Of a stretch of DNA of 64,000 bases, positions 52,460 through 64,000 are shown piece by piece. The notes under the pieces were generated by a model that was given only the letters and a program-made list of their open reading frames with translations, was not told the DNA's origin and searched no databases. Within the stretch, counting starts at the first letter, position 1; each line of letters starts with the position of its first letter. The DNA comes from Daphnia pulex (lineage: Eukaryota > Arthropoda > Branchiopoda > Diplostraca > Daphniidae), in contig NC_060022.1 in NCBI RefSeq assembly GCF_021134715.1, positions 2,547,001-2,611,000 on the forward strand, in the 5' to 3' direction. The translations under genes were made by a program, and so were the position numbers.

Positions 52460-55319
52460 ATGGATCCAGAATTACAAGACATTCTTAAAGATTTTCCTCC
52501 TGGCCCTCTCTCTGAGTACAGAAAAAATGCTTCTTTTAATTGGAAGGATATGTGTTTGTTGATCCAAGGCAAGGATGCCTTAATTTTGAAGGTATAGACA
52601 AACAAAATAATATCAGCAATTTTATTTAAAATTTCAACTAAAATTTACTTAACAGCACAAAATATGGTCTACTCTCGAAAAAGATCCTGCATTTGCTCAT
52701 TGTGCTACCAAGCCTACTCTAAAAGAGAACCGTCTTCTCACTTTGCAGCGTGCTCAAAAACTTGCTGAGTATAATTTCATGCCAGCAAAAAATTTGTTGC
52801 AGAAACCTGAAATGGTTTGAACTCTAAATTATCTTGTGTGTTGGTATTCTTTTCTAAATCTATTTGTGTATTTAAAAAGTTGGATTCTGTTGTTATGGCC
52901 ATTGGACAGCTTGACTGGAGTTCCATAGTAAAACTTCAACTGCTCTACAACTTTGTGATTTCAGCATTATATGGAATGGGTACAGAAAGACACTTTAAGG
53001 AAATACAGAGATTAATGAGAAGAGAGGTAACCAGTTTAAGTCTTGTGTTGAAAAGAGAGAAATCCTGATTTTGAATAATCAAAGTTAATATTTTAATGCT
53101 CATATTTAGATTGGAGCTTGTTTTTGTCTGACAGAAATAGGCCACGGTACCAACACCAAAGCAATGAGAACTACTGCAAAATTTGATGTCAAAACTCAAG
53201 AATTTGTTTTTCACACACCTGATTTCCAGGCAGCCAAATGTTGGGCTGGAAACTTGGGTAAATTTTTTTTCTCCGTGAATTTATCCTAAAAATGTTGCGC
53301 ATAACTTAAAATTTTCCTATCTATAGGCGAAACAGCAACCCATGCCGTTGTCTTTGCTACACTATACACACCTGATGGCGAAAACCACGGGTTACACGCC
53401 TTTTTCATCCAAATTCGAGACACAAAGACATTCGAAAACCTTCCTGGAGTGAGCATCGGTGACATGGGTGAAAAACTTGGTTTAAATGGTGTTGACAACG
53501 GGTAACAAAGAACAAATATTCATTTGTTTGTTTCATTAATTTTTCAAATTTCATTTTGATTGAAAGGGTGATGTTATTTGATCAATTCCGTGTGCCACGT
53601 GCTGCGTTACTTAACCGGACGGGAGACGTGAGCGAATCGGGTTTGTACGTGTCGCCCTTCAAAGATAAGAAGAAGCGTCTCGGTGGGTTAACTGGGTTAT
53701 TCGTCAATACTGATAGTCCAAAGGGTCTTCATGAACTACTTAATCTGATTTCGTCATTTTGTTTGTTTTTGTATTTTTAAATATTAAAAAAGGAGCTTCA
53801 CTTGGAACGTTATCGGCTGGACGTGTTGGCATTGCAAGTATGGCGACAGCCAACCTTATCAAAGCTATTACAGTGGGTATCCGCTACTCTGCCGTACGAC
53901 GCCAATTCGGACCGGAAGATAGTAACGTAGAATTGCCTGTATTAGAATATCAGTTACAGGTTATATTGTAGAAAATTATTTTAACATTGAAAACAATTTG
54001 TTAAAATGATATATTTTTTATTCTTAGCAATGGCGTCTGTTTCCTTATTTGGTAAGTGTTGTTTGGATTTTGTTTTGATCATTATTACAATGGTATTCTT
54101 GCAAATTTGATGAATTCGCCATTTTTTCAAATAGGGAGCTGCCTACGTCCTGATTAATTTTACTCGGACTTTCCGCAAAGACTTTATTGACATGCAAATG
54201 GCTATGATGAACAAAGAAGATCCTGATCGATTGGTAAATAACACGCAACTTAACCAACAAATATTTAATAATTGGCTAATATTATTTCTTTGTCAAGGCT
54301 TCGGTTGGTGCAGAAGTTCACGCCATTTCATCTTTTGCAAAACCTCTTTCTTCTTGGCTGGCGCAGCAAGGAGTTCAAGAGTGCCGAGAAGCCTGCGGAG
54401 GTCATGGATATCTGGCAGGTGATGGATCAATTCAACATAGATATTCAAATTTTTATTGAAAATTGATTTTAAATAGTTAGTGGTTTGGGAAGCGTGCGAG
54501 AGGACAACGACGCAAATTGTACCTATGAGGGCGACAATAATGTTTTGCTTCAGCAGTCAGCAAATTGGCTTCTGAACCTTTGGTCACTTGTCCAACGTCG
54601 CCAAAGCGTCGCTCCTTACACCCCACTTGGTTCCGCCATTTACCTGGATTCCGCTGAGTCTATTCTTAAATCTAAATGTAAACTAGATGCTCCACAACAA
54701 TGGTTCGAACCCCAAGGTAACATTATGAATTTTTCAAATCAAATTTAAACGTAACGCTTCTATAATCTATTTAGCTTTGTTGGATGCCTACCAGTTTGCT
54801 GTGTGTCATCTTCTTCGTTCGACGGCGAATAGGATGCAACAGTTGATGGATCAGAAGATGGATGCCTTTACTGCCAAAAATCAAGCACAAGCCTATCACT
54901 ATCGTCCATTGAGCATCGCCTACGGTGAAACATTGTTCTTGATGAGAATGATGAGACTTCTAAACGATCCAAACATCCCTGAACAATTGCGGGCTGTTCT
55001 CAAATCCTTAACTGCCTTATTCGGTGCAACCAATTTGATGAAACATTTATCAGCCCTCACTCAGGGCGGATACTTCCAGTCCAACACGAGTGCTGCCCTG
55101 CAAACAGTCATCGAACAACTATGTGAGAAATTGAAGCCTGATGCAATCGCCTTGATTGACGCAGTAGCCCCGTCAGACTTCGCCCTCAACTCTGCATTAG
55201 GACATTCCGACGGTCAAGTATATCGTCACTTAGAGGAGCACATGGCCTCTAGTATGAAGACCCGTCCTGACTGGTGGCAGCAGGTTTTACTTCCTCCGAA
55301 AAAGACTTCTCATTTGTGA
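52460..55319 (+). CDS. ACOX3: Peroxisomal acyl-CoA oxidase 3 (pristanoyl-CoA oxidase)
   Basis: Twelve exons: 52460-52591, 52656-52814, 52880-53026, 53110-53257, 53327-53501, 53567-53682, 53793-53959, 54028-54051, 54135-54233, 54298-54418, 54477-54716, 54775-55319 (2,073 nt, 690 aa; human about 700). It oxidises acyl-CoA to trans-2-enoyl-CoA with FAD and makes H2O2, the first step of peroxisomal beta-oxidation; the ACOX3 branch prefers 2-methyl-branched chains. Collinear family blocks: [78 protein letters not shown], and [13 protein letters not shown] with the catalytic Glu of the YEGDN motif. The C-terminus ...SHL fits a type 1 peroxisomal targeting signal. Exon 8 is only 24 nt (QWRLFPYL). 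Introns are all 55-110 bp. Confidence 0.96.
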
Positions 55320-55511
55320 GGTAGTTATTCATTAAATTTATCTAATCCCCTTCTATATTTTACGGTATAGAGTGAGCGTACATTTAATTACTTAAAAAGG
55401 GTGACGTTCTATGTAGTTATTCAAATGAAGGAAATGACATTTATATTTTGGGAAAAAGTTGGTTAATACAAAAATATATTGATAATAATTAGTTATTATC
55501 GTGCTTGTGGA

Positions 55512-55517
55512 AATAAA
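55512..55517 (+). terminator. Poly(A) signal AATAAA of ACOX3
   Basis: AATAAA 193 bp after the stop codon at 55317-55319. The same position is kept in the duplicate at about 61199-61204 (AATAAA). Confidence 0.55.
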
Positions 55518-55651
55518 AGGTGGCTAATTACATAAATACTCGAAAGAGAGAGTTCTTACTTAAAACTTTGTCAAGATGTGAACCTTTTTGTTACGTAACG
55601 TCATCCAATATCGTCCTGACAGAGAATCTGTTACTTTGCATCACCACAATT

Positions 55652-56337
55652 TTACCGAGCCAGCGGAATCGGAAAACGTTCGGTTCGGTTCAACGTAGTA
55701 CGAAGATACTTAGCTTCAATGTAGTAAGTCGTGGCTGCGTAATACCTGGCCGGTTGTGGTTGCGTAGATCGAGGCAGAGTAGTAGTTTGGCGCTTCAGTG
55801 TAGTATTCGACCGTTTTGGTGAGCAATAAGCCTCGGTGTAGTAGCTGGGAACAGGGCAGTACTTATGCGCATCGGTGTAGTAAGTAGTTGAGAACAGAGT
55901 AGTACTTGGCAGTCTCGGTATAGTAGGATGGGGGGGCAGCATACATAGTCGTGTCGTACTCTGGTTCCTTGGTGGTGTAGCAACTCGGGGCAGAGTAATA
56001 CTTCGGGGCGTCGGTGTAATAGTTCGGAGCAGCGTAAGTTGTGGTATAACACTCCGGTGCCTTAGTGGTGTAGTAACTTGTCGTTGCGTAAGTTGTTGCA
56101 GTGTAGGCGTTGCGGCTTGGTATCCGCCATTCCCAGGAGACATCGGTATACCAGTGGTCGACCCAGCCGTTAACGATACACTTTTGCTCGAAACACCCAA
56201 CAGCAGCACGACACTATAGTTAACTAAACAATTAACAAATTAAAACATTAATATTCAATGTAAAACTGGCATATAAACAAATAGAAAAGAGTAGAATTGA
56301 TACAAAACTCAAAGTCGAAAACAGAATATTTACCCAT
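55652..56337 (-). pseudogene. Tyrosine-rich secreted repeat protein, frameshifted copy 1
   Basis: A two-exon structure typical of small secreted proteins is kept. The ATG (56335-56337) plus one base in exon 1 splices across 56224-56333 to exon 2, which encodes a signal peptide (VNYSVVLLLGV...AGSTTG). A TATAAA lies about 85 bp upstream. Beyond GGYQAATP the tyrosine repeats (SYYTTKAPE, NYYTDAPKYYSAPS, YYTETAKYYS, YYTDAHKY, EYYTEAPNYYS) are spread over different frames, so at least three frameshifts separate them. The normal product would be a tyrosine/proline-rich extracellular or cuticular-type protein. A sequencing error cannot account easily for several shifts. Confidence 0.72.
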
Positions 56338-56419
56338 GATTGCTAACTGGTAATACGATGAAGAAGCAGTTGGGGACAAATAGTGCGCTGCAGTTATTGC
56401 CGTGTCCTCACTTGACGGA

Positions 56420-56425
56420 TTTATA
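56420..56425 (-). promoter_or_regulatory. TATA box of tyrosine-rich gene copy 1
   Basis: The minus strand reads GGTATAAATCC. The aligned position in copy 2 (near 57110) reads CATAGAAATC, so the box is destroyed there. Confidence 0.55.
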
Positions 56426-56479
56426 CCAACTTTTATTTCTCCTTTTATACGACTTCTTTTTTTAAGACCACTCCTTTAA

Positions 56480-57070
56480 CGCAGAGTAATACTTCGGGAC
56501 GTCGGTGTAGTAGCTCGGGGCAGCGTAGGTTGTAGTGTAGTCTTTGGGTATGGTATTAATTAGGACCCTCGGTGTAGTAGGCAGGAGCAGCATACGTAGT
56601 CGAGAAGTATTCCGGTGCCTTAGTGGTGTAATACTTGGGAACCTCGGTGTAGTACTCCGGCTCTTTGGTGATGCAGCTTGGGGCAGAGTTATACTTCAGG
56701 CTTCGGTGTAGTAGCTCAGGGCATCACAAGTTGTGGGGTAATACTCTGGAGCCTTGGTGGTGTATATGTTGGTAACCTGTTGTTGCATATGTTGGTGTGT
56801 AGTAAGGCGGTGGCGTTGAGGTTTGGTATATGCCATACCCAGGTACACCAGTGGTCGACCCAGCCATCAACGATACAACTCCCAACAGCAGCACAACACA
56901 GTTAACTAGACAATTATTAAATTTAAACATTAAAATTCAATAATAACTGGCATATGAACAAGTTGTCAAAAGTAACATTAAAACAAACTCCATAGTCCAT
57001 ACAAATAACAGAACATTACCAATGATTGCAAACTAGCAATACGATGAAGAAGGCTGGTGACAAATAGTGC
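56480..57070 (-). pseudogene. Tyrosine-rich secreted repeat protein, degenerate copy 2
   Basis: A tandem homologue of copy 1, about 0.7 kb upstream on the same strand. The exon 1 start codon has become ATT (57021-57023, in context AATCATTGGTAATG against AATCATGGGTAAAT in copy 1). Exon 2, from 56905, keeps the signal-peptide-like VNCVVLLLGVVSLMAGSTTG and GYGIYQTSTPPPYYT. It then shifts frame and stops, while YYT/KAPEYY repeats continue in other frames to about 56480. Confidence 0.75.
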
Positions 57071-57205
57071 ACAGCAGTTGTTGCCGTGTCGGAGATACTC
57101 ACCCGACTGATTTCTATGGCCTTTTCTCTGTCCTTTCATACGATTTTTTTTCTCACCCTCACCTCTTAAGCCTTGCGGTATTTTACCTGCTTGATAATGA
57201 GGTAA

Positions 57206-57452
57206 CACGTGTCGTTCTCGCCCAACCTCTACGCCGTCGCATGAAAAGTTTAACGTAATGATCTCCGTGACCTTCTAGTGTGAAGGACATGCTGACTGTA
57301 CTTTCCTTTTGCAGGTTGACGTTACTGGGGATGGGTCTACAACAAACCAATATCAAAATGAAAACCAAATGAATACCAAAACAAAACACGTCCCGTTCTC
57401 ACCCAACCTCTGCACCACCGCATTGCCAGTTTTACGTAATGTTCCTCGTGAC
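57206..57452. repeat. Two diverged direct copies of a 66-bp segment
   Basis: 57206-57271 and 57387-57452 share CACGT..CGTTCTC.CCCAACCTCT.C.CC..CGCAT and then TTTACGTAATG.TC..CGTGAC, at roughly 75-80 percent identity by eye. They lie 181 bp apart, just upstream of tyrosine-rich copy 2, and may be remains of a further tandem duplication. Confidence 0.7.
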
Positions 57453-57709
57453 TAGCAAGTGAGCTTCTAAATATTGAAATTCTAGATTTTTAGCAAATAA
57501 AAGTGTAAACAGAAAAAAACATAATTGTAAAAGTTCAACATTTTCTATTTGAAACAATTATTTTCTGGTTAAAAAGTAATCAATCACGTCTTCTGGTTAA
57601 TCAGACACTGTTAATTGTTGATATTTCAATAAAAGGACAGGCATATGAAGAATTTAATATTCGGGTGTATCTAAATAGGAAAATTTTTAAAAATAATGAA
57701 GCTTGTTCT

Positions 57710-60284
57710 TCAGAGAGATGTTTCAAATAAAATACTCTTAGTCAGGGGTGGAGACGGTCGAGACGGAGAAGAATGAGGATAACTGTCAGTTTCTTGTCCG
57801 TTTCCATCCAAGAATTCAAGGAGAGACTCGGAGATTGCTTGATTAGAGCTCGAGAGAGACGGTTCAGTTGTTGATATTTCTTCCTGCAATTCCTGTTCTT
57901 GCCCAGATTCGTCAAAGACCTGTATTTCTCGATTCATTAGATACTTCTTAAATGGAGATGTCAAGGGTCCTGTGCTTTCCTGGATAAGGGCACATCCTGA
58001 TAGGATAGACGATTCCGAATCAACTGTCAGACTAATGTCAGAATCCTCCTCTACATCCGAATTATCTTTATCAGATGAGGATGATGACGATGACGAACAT
58101 GATGGTTCTTCGGACGCTTTATTGGTTTCATGGACGGATGGTGGTGGGTGAATTAGGTTATTCATGTTGGCTAATTGAAGGGAATCCGAATTGGGTACTA
58201 GATCGTCGGCGGGCTCATCAATTGGAGAGAAGGTGAAGACCGGTTTTCGGCAACGCGGAGTCATGATGGAATCCCTAACGTAAAAAGGGAAACGCTGAGC
58301 CGATTGCGTCAATGGAGAAATAACCTGGTCTTGATGGATATTGCTCTCTTTGGTCAAATCTGAATGTACAGCTGACAACGGGTTAGAAGCGACATTCCTA
58401 GGAGGTTTGGTAAAGGCCGGATGTCGAATGTAATCCGATGATGTGGGAGTGGATTCAAGCAAGCTCCGGCGACTACTGACATGATGAAGTCGACCAGACT
58501 TTATGCTTGGTGATTTACACTCATCACTCTAAACAGACAAAAATAATTACAATAAGTTTTAGTACAAAAGACCTTAGTATGTACAGTTATAAATCCGATC
58601 AACATTACCGAAACTAGCGAATCCGGAAGAGGCGGCGAAGTTTCTCCGGAGTAACAGAGCGCATGAGCACGGCTGGAGGATTTTGAGCGCCTTCTTTTCG
58701 GAGTCACCCCAGTTCCGTTAAAGAGGTGTTTCTATGAAAAGGGAAGAGAGAGAGAGAGAGAGAGACACATAGCTTAGAGATTAGAAATTAGCACAAGCTT
58801 AGAGCTTCTACAACCGATAATCAACTCTAACGAAAAAATGTTATGATGTAACTTACTCGTATAGACTGTGACAAATTCTTGCAATTCTTGGCACAGGCGT
58901 CACTGATGCTGGAATTCAATATCACCTTAGGTGTACCACAACCGTTTTCTTTGTTAAACTTATGAACCCACTTTTTCTTGACCTCAGATTCTGGTTGCGA
59001 TTGAACATATGCGTACAATTCAGCTAAGGCTGCTTCGGTTGGATCGAGTCCTACCTCTGCTACAACTTTGGCAGTCATTTCCCTATAGAATAATGTACAA
59101 TTCGAGATATTTTATGAAATTAAAAGGAGGAAATTAAAAATAAATAAAACCTGTCTACGAAGGTAATGGTGGTTTTGACGGGTGGAGTGGATGATGTACT
59201 TGAAGAATCTTCTTCGTTGTCACGTTTAAAATGGAGACGAACGTCAGATACAAATTCAGGGGGCAAATCAAATAACACCTTGGTGGTTTCGATCATAAAC
59301 GAAACTATGTGAGCCAATGATGATGCATTTGTTGTCAAATCTTCTGCCGACATCTAAAAACAAGTTTTTATTATTTTAAAGATTATGTGCTGATAAGTTG
59401 AGCGATTAACATACTTTTCGCGGGCATAAGATGTGTGGGGCAAGTACGATACCGAGATTCATCGCATTCATTTTGTTTGTTTCTTTATGTAAAGAAACCT
59501 CATGCAACATGTTTAGGAGTCGACGAAGAATTTCAGCATTCTCGTTTGGCAAAAGAAGGACAAGCAATTGACAGCCTTTAATCTGTCTTTCTTGATGATT
59601 CAATTCTAAAAGTAAGAAATGTCAAGCAAATTTTTTTAACGGAGAAATATAATAAAATCTTCATACTAGCAAGGCAGCAATGAAGAGGATAATAACTTTC
59701 TATCAACAATGGCTCTGGCATTTCAGCTAACAAATTTTTCAATACAGTAGCAACTTCATGCACAGAGTATTCATTTGATTCTAGCAGTGCTGTAATTTCA
59801 GAAACTTGTTTCTCCTTTACAAGGTTCATGAGTTCTTGCTGTTGCTTGACTTTTCCATTTCTTCGAAACAGGCCTTCTTGAACTAAACCTGTAAAAGGTA
59901 ACAAACCACGGTGACGAATAAGCAAAACAAATCCATAAGAAAATTTAAAGTCAGATTTGTACTTGAAGGTTTCGATAAATAATCTATAAGTTGGTTGATC
60001 TGTGAAGCATATTTAATTCCTTCACTGTTGCATGTCTGCTTTGGAATGCGTGTCTTTTTGTTGCTTGTGACAGACTTCTTGTCTGATGTCTTACTTGGAG
60101 TCAAACAATCCACTCTGAGGAATCATTCTTTTTTATTAAATGTAAATAAAGAAATAAAGAGTACTAAATCTTACTCGTCGGTAGACTGGTCCAAACAAAA
60201 CGAAAGATGCATCTTTACAAGAGAGGTAAACTGATCGGGAAAATCATTTCTCAACTTTTTCACTACGGCTTCGTCGGAATCCAT
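57710..60284 (-). CDS. ARHGAP19: Rho GTPase-activating protein, ARHGAP19-like
   Basis: Eight exons: 60175-60284, 59963-60114, 59667-59888, 59415-59605, 59151-59353, 58857-59082, 58609-58731, 57710-58528 (2,046 nt, 681 aa). The RhoGAP domain begins ASQINQLIDYLSKPS. It holds the arginine-finger motif VQEGLFRRNGKVKQQ, then VHEVATVLKNLLAEMPEPLL, RQIKGCQLLVLLLPNENAE, and NKMNAMNLGIVLAPHILCP. Downstream similarity to ARHGAP19 includes ALAELYAYVQSQPE...KKKWVHKFNKENG and TPKRRRSKS. The C-terminal exon is disordered and Ser/acidic-rich. ARHGAP19 in vertebrates inactivates RhoA and acts in mitosis and cytokinesis. The exon at 59353 begins MSAEDL, but the frame continues from the previous exon (CPRK). 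Confidence 0.9.
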
Positions 60285-60792
60285 TTTTCTAAATTTCTCA
60301 ATTGATAAGAAGAAAAAACTATTGTCGCAATTTACTTTTACCTCGAACTCGGATGAAACTCAAACATTGTTTGTTAACTGCACTTTAAGGTAAGAAGTTA
60401 AGGCCGTTTGCACACCTTTCCTACCGTTGTCAAAATTCTCGTTGACATATAAGTTTGAATTCTCGAAATGCGGCGTTGTCAAGCCGAACAAATTGCAACC
60501 CAGATACGCCAAAATCTAAATAAACAAAATTTGTTTTTGCCCACTTTGAGTTGTGAAAAGACCATGATTACTCTATTCTATTGCCAATAAAGCAAAAGTA
60601 AAAATTAATTAATAATTTTGTAGTAACAAGTTCAAATTTCAAAATATATATTTTTTTAAATTTCTTATGAGAACGGATTCAACGGAAGATTGAGGCTCTC
60701 CTTCCTCTTCCTCTCGGCAATTTCAGCGACCAAAGTACTTATAATGTACTTATAATACGTATTATAAGTGTTCAAGTGCTGATCTGAAAATG
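60285..60792. other. Upstream flank of ARHGAP19 with a 22-bp palindrome
   Basis: 508 bp. The first part should contain the ARHGAP19 promoter. No gene is recognised. A 63-codon minus-strand ORF (60665-60856) spans into the ACOX3 duplicate and is probably chance. Confidence 0.45.
60748..60769. repeat. Perfect 22-bp palindrome
   Basis: The 22 bases from 60748 to 60769, with core CTTATAATACGTATTATAAG, equal their own reverse complement. A half-copy (ACTTATAATGTACTTATAATAC) directly precedes it. It lies 24 bp before the ACOX3-derived fragment. Confidence 0.9.
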
Positions 60793-61230
60793 TCGAACAA
60801 CTATGTGAGAAATTGAAGCCTGATGCAATCAACTTGAGACTTGACCGACGTATCACGCTTTACTAGAGCATTCTGACAGGCAGGTGTATCTTCATTTAGA
60901 GAAGCACATGGCCTCTAGTATCAGGATTCAGGAGTCGTCTTGACTGGTGGCGGTAGTACAGCAGTTCAACAACCTACAACGAAACTTCTATTTGTGATGT
61001 CATAATTTAAATTAGTCCCCTTTTATATTTTCCAGTAAAAGGTGACGTAGTTTTACAGTACATTCAAGCAGAGTGGCGTTCTTATGTAGTTATTCAATAA
61101 GAAAAGACAATTTATTGTTTTGAGAATAAGAAGGTTAATTTAATTTTAAAAAACAAAAGGAAAAATAAATAAGAATTAGCTATTAACGTACACGTGCAAA
61201 TAAACAGTGGACAATGACATGTTTACTCAA
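60793..61230 (+). pseudogene. Decayed duplicate of the ACOX3 3' end and its downstream DNA
   Basis: From TCGAACAACTATGTGAGAAA onward the segment aligns with 55111-55541: the last about 210 bp of ACOX3 coding sequence, its 3' UTR and about 25 bp past the poly(A) signal. Blocks such as TTGAAGCCTGATGCAATC and AGCACATGGCCTCTAGTAT are identical. Others carry indels and in-frame stops, so it cannot be coding. It is in the same orientation as ACOX3, about 5.7 kb away. Because it extends beyond the AATAAA and has no poly(A) tail, it is a DNA-level duplication, not a retrocopy. Confidence 0.88.
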
Positions 61231-61308
61231 AAAGATGGTTCTGATTTTCAAGCAGTCTATTATCACAGATGAAAATTCAGTTTGAAAACTTAAAACCTTT
61301 ATTATGTT

Positions 61309-63208
<1,900 letters not shown>

Positions 63209-64000
63209 CTATCATAAAAATGAATACCAACAATTTTGAAAAAAACCTCTTCTATTTGAAACTTTTAGATTATTTATATCCTTTTTACTATTTCAAATAA
63301 AGTAAAGTTCGAGTCTCGAAACATTTCCATAAACGTCTCGTTCATCGTACGAAAATAAAATAAAAAAACTAACAAGCGGACGTGTTCCAGATGGCTTTGT
63401 GACGGACGGCTGGAAATTCTGGCCCCATTGCAAAATAACCAAAAAATTGTCACGACTAGAAATTAGTAGCAGATGGTTAATTTGTGGCTACTCTCTTGAT
63501 ATGGGCGTGTCTGACAATATCCTCGTCGGGGATACGCCCACTTCCGTTCGGCACATCTCTCTCTTCATACGTTTCCTTTCTTATATGTGTACAATGGTCT
63601 AAAAAGCAGAACTGCGATAACGAGCTCCGGATACAACAGGGTGGCGCCAAGAAGTGCTAACCAATCACAGATGAGTTTTAACATCAAGCGGGAAATTTAA
63701 TTTCACTCCTTAAACATCGAAAACAATGCAGCCTGAATGGGTATTATATAAAAGCACAAAGAGGTTCATCTGCGAGCATTCAGCATTGTTATATAACCCG
63801 TATGTTTTCCAGAGTATTCTGTAATAATATAAAAAGAATCGAGAAAAACTCTTATCCCAACAAATTTTGCCGAGTGAATTCGATACAATTGATAGTGGTG
63901 AAATTCTTTGACTCGGCTTGTTTGTTGTTGTTTTTTTTGTTGTTTCAGTTTGATCCATCATTTCAAAAGATTTTGAATTTAAGTTTTATCTAAGATCTGG
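63209..64000. other. Region upstream of the visible MMP exons
   Basis: No prodomain (PRCGxPD) exon is recognised on the minus strand. A plus-strand promoter-like element is present at about 63745. A 63-codon plus-strand ORF starts at 63802 but has no known features. Confidence 0.4.
63745..63752 (+). promoter_or_regulatory. TATA box (TATATAAA) of a putative plus-strand promoter
   Basis: TATATAAAAG is preceded about 80 bp upstream by AACCAATCAC (a CCAAT box at 63661-63665) and followed 25-35 bp downstream by CTGCGAGCATTCAGCATT, which could hold an initiator. An ATG follows at 63802. The arrangement is typical for a strongly regulated arthropod gene, but the transcript cannot be confirmed within the window. 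Confidence 0.45.

Noticed and set aside
54700..54716. TGGTTCGAACCCC resembling a tRNA T-arm
   Set aside because: It is part of the ACOX3 coding exon (QQWFEPQ) and there is no cloverleaf around it.
60665..60856. 63-codon minus-strand ORF reading TLVAEIAERKRKESL near the palindrome
   Set aside because: It crosses the palindrome and the border of the ACOX3-derived fragment, with no splice sites or family features; probably chance.

Overview
The window is animal nuclear DNA from an arthropod, most likely a Daphnia-like branchiopod. The reasons are many short introns (about 55-110 bp) with GT-AG borders, AT-rich flanks with microsatellites, arthropod-type orthologues, and a tyrosine-rich secreted-protein family with YYT/PKYY/KAPE repeats that I associate with Daphnia. 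The species call is inference. Nothing bacterial, viral, CRISPR-like or clearly transposon-coded was found.

Layout. 186-1295 (+): 3' part of a secreted cysteine-rich protein with a Hedgehog/DD-peptidase (M15-like) zinc site. 1682-1834 (-): tRNA-Glu(TTC) and tRNA-Phe(GAA), 8 bp apart. 3241-8600 (-): a complete LDL/lipophorin receptor with eight LDLa repeats and an FDNPVY tail. 11171-17452 (-): a large single-pass membrane protein that I do not recognise, with a cytoplasmic tail of about 1,000 residues. 21811-23230 (+): ZSWIM7/SWS1. 24423-26201 (-): AKAP1. 28954-31764 (-) and 32522-33432 (+): MED26 and RWDD3, head to head. 33982-50704 (-): a MAST kinase (Drosophila dop family) with a second, alternative first exon. 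52460-55319 (+): peroxisomal ACOX3. 55652-57070 (-): two broken copies of the tyrosine-rich gene. 57710-60284 (-): ARHGAP19-like RhoGAP. 60793-61230 (+): a decayed duplicate of the ACOX3 3' end. 61309-63208 (-): the catalytic and hemopexin part of a matrix metalloproteinase whose prodomain exons are not visible.

The genes do not form one pathway. They are mostly single-copy conserved housekeeping or signalling genes: lipid uptake and oxidation (LpR, ACOX3), recombination (ZSWIM7), transcription (MED26), SUMO/RWD biology (RWDD3), PKA and RNA anchoring at mitochondria (AKAP1), kinase and Rho signalling, and matrix remodelling. Exon models were built by hand from splice sites, reading phase and family resemblance. 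Every complete model sums to a multiple of three.

The most interesting parts are the animal M15-like peptidase, the orphan receptor with a repeated D-S/T-L-D/E-R motif, the MAST N-terminus encoded 5-10 kb upstream with an alternative start, the tandem dead tyrosine-rich genes, and the non-processed ACOX3 fragment next to a perfect 22-bp palindrome.
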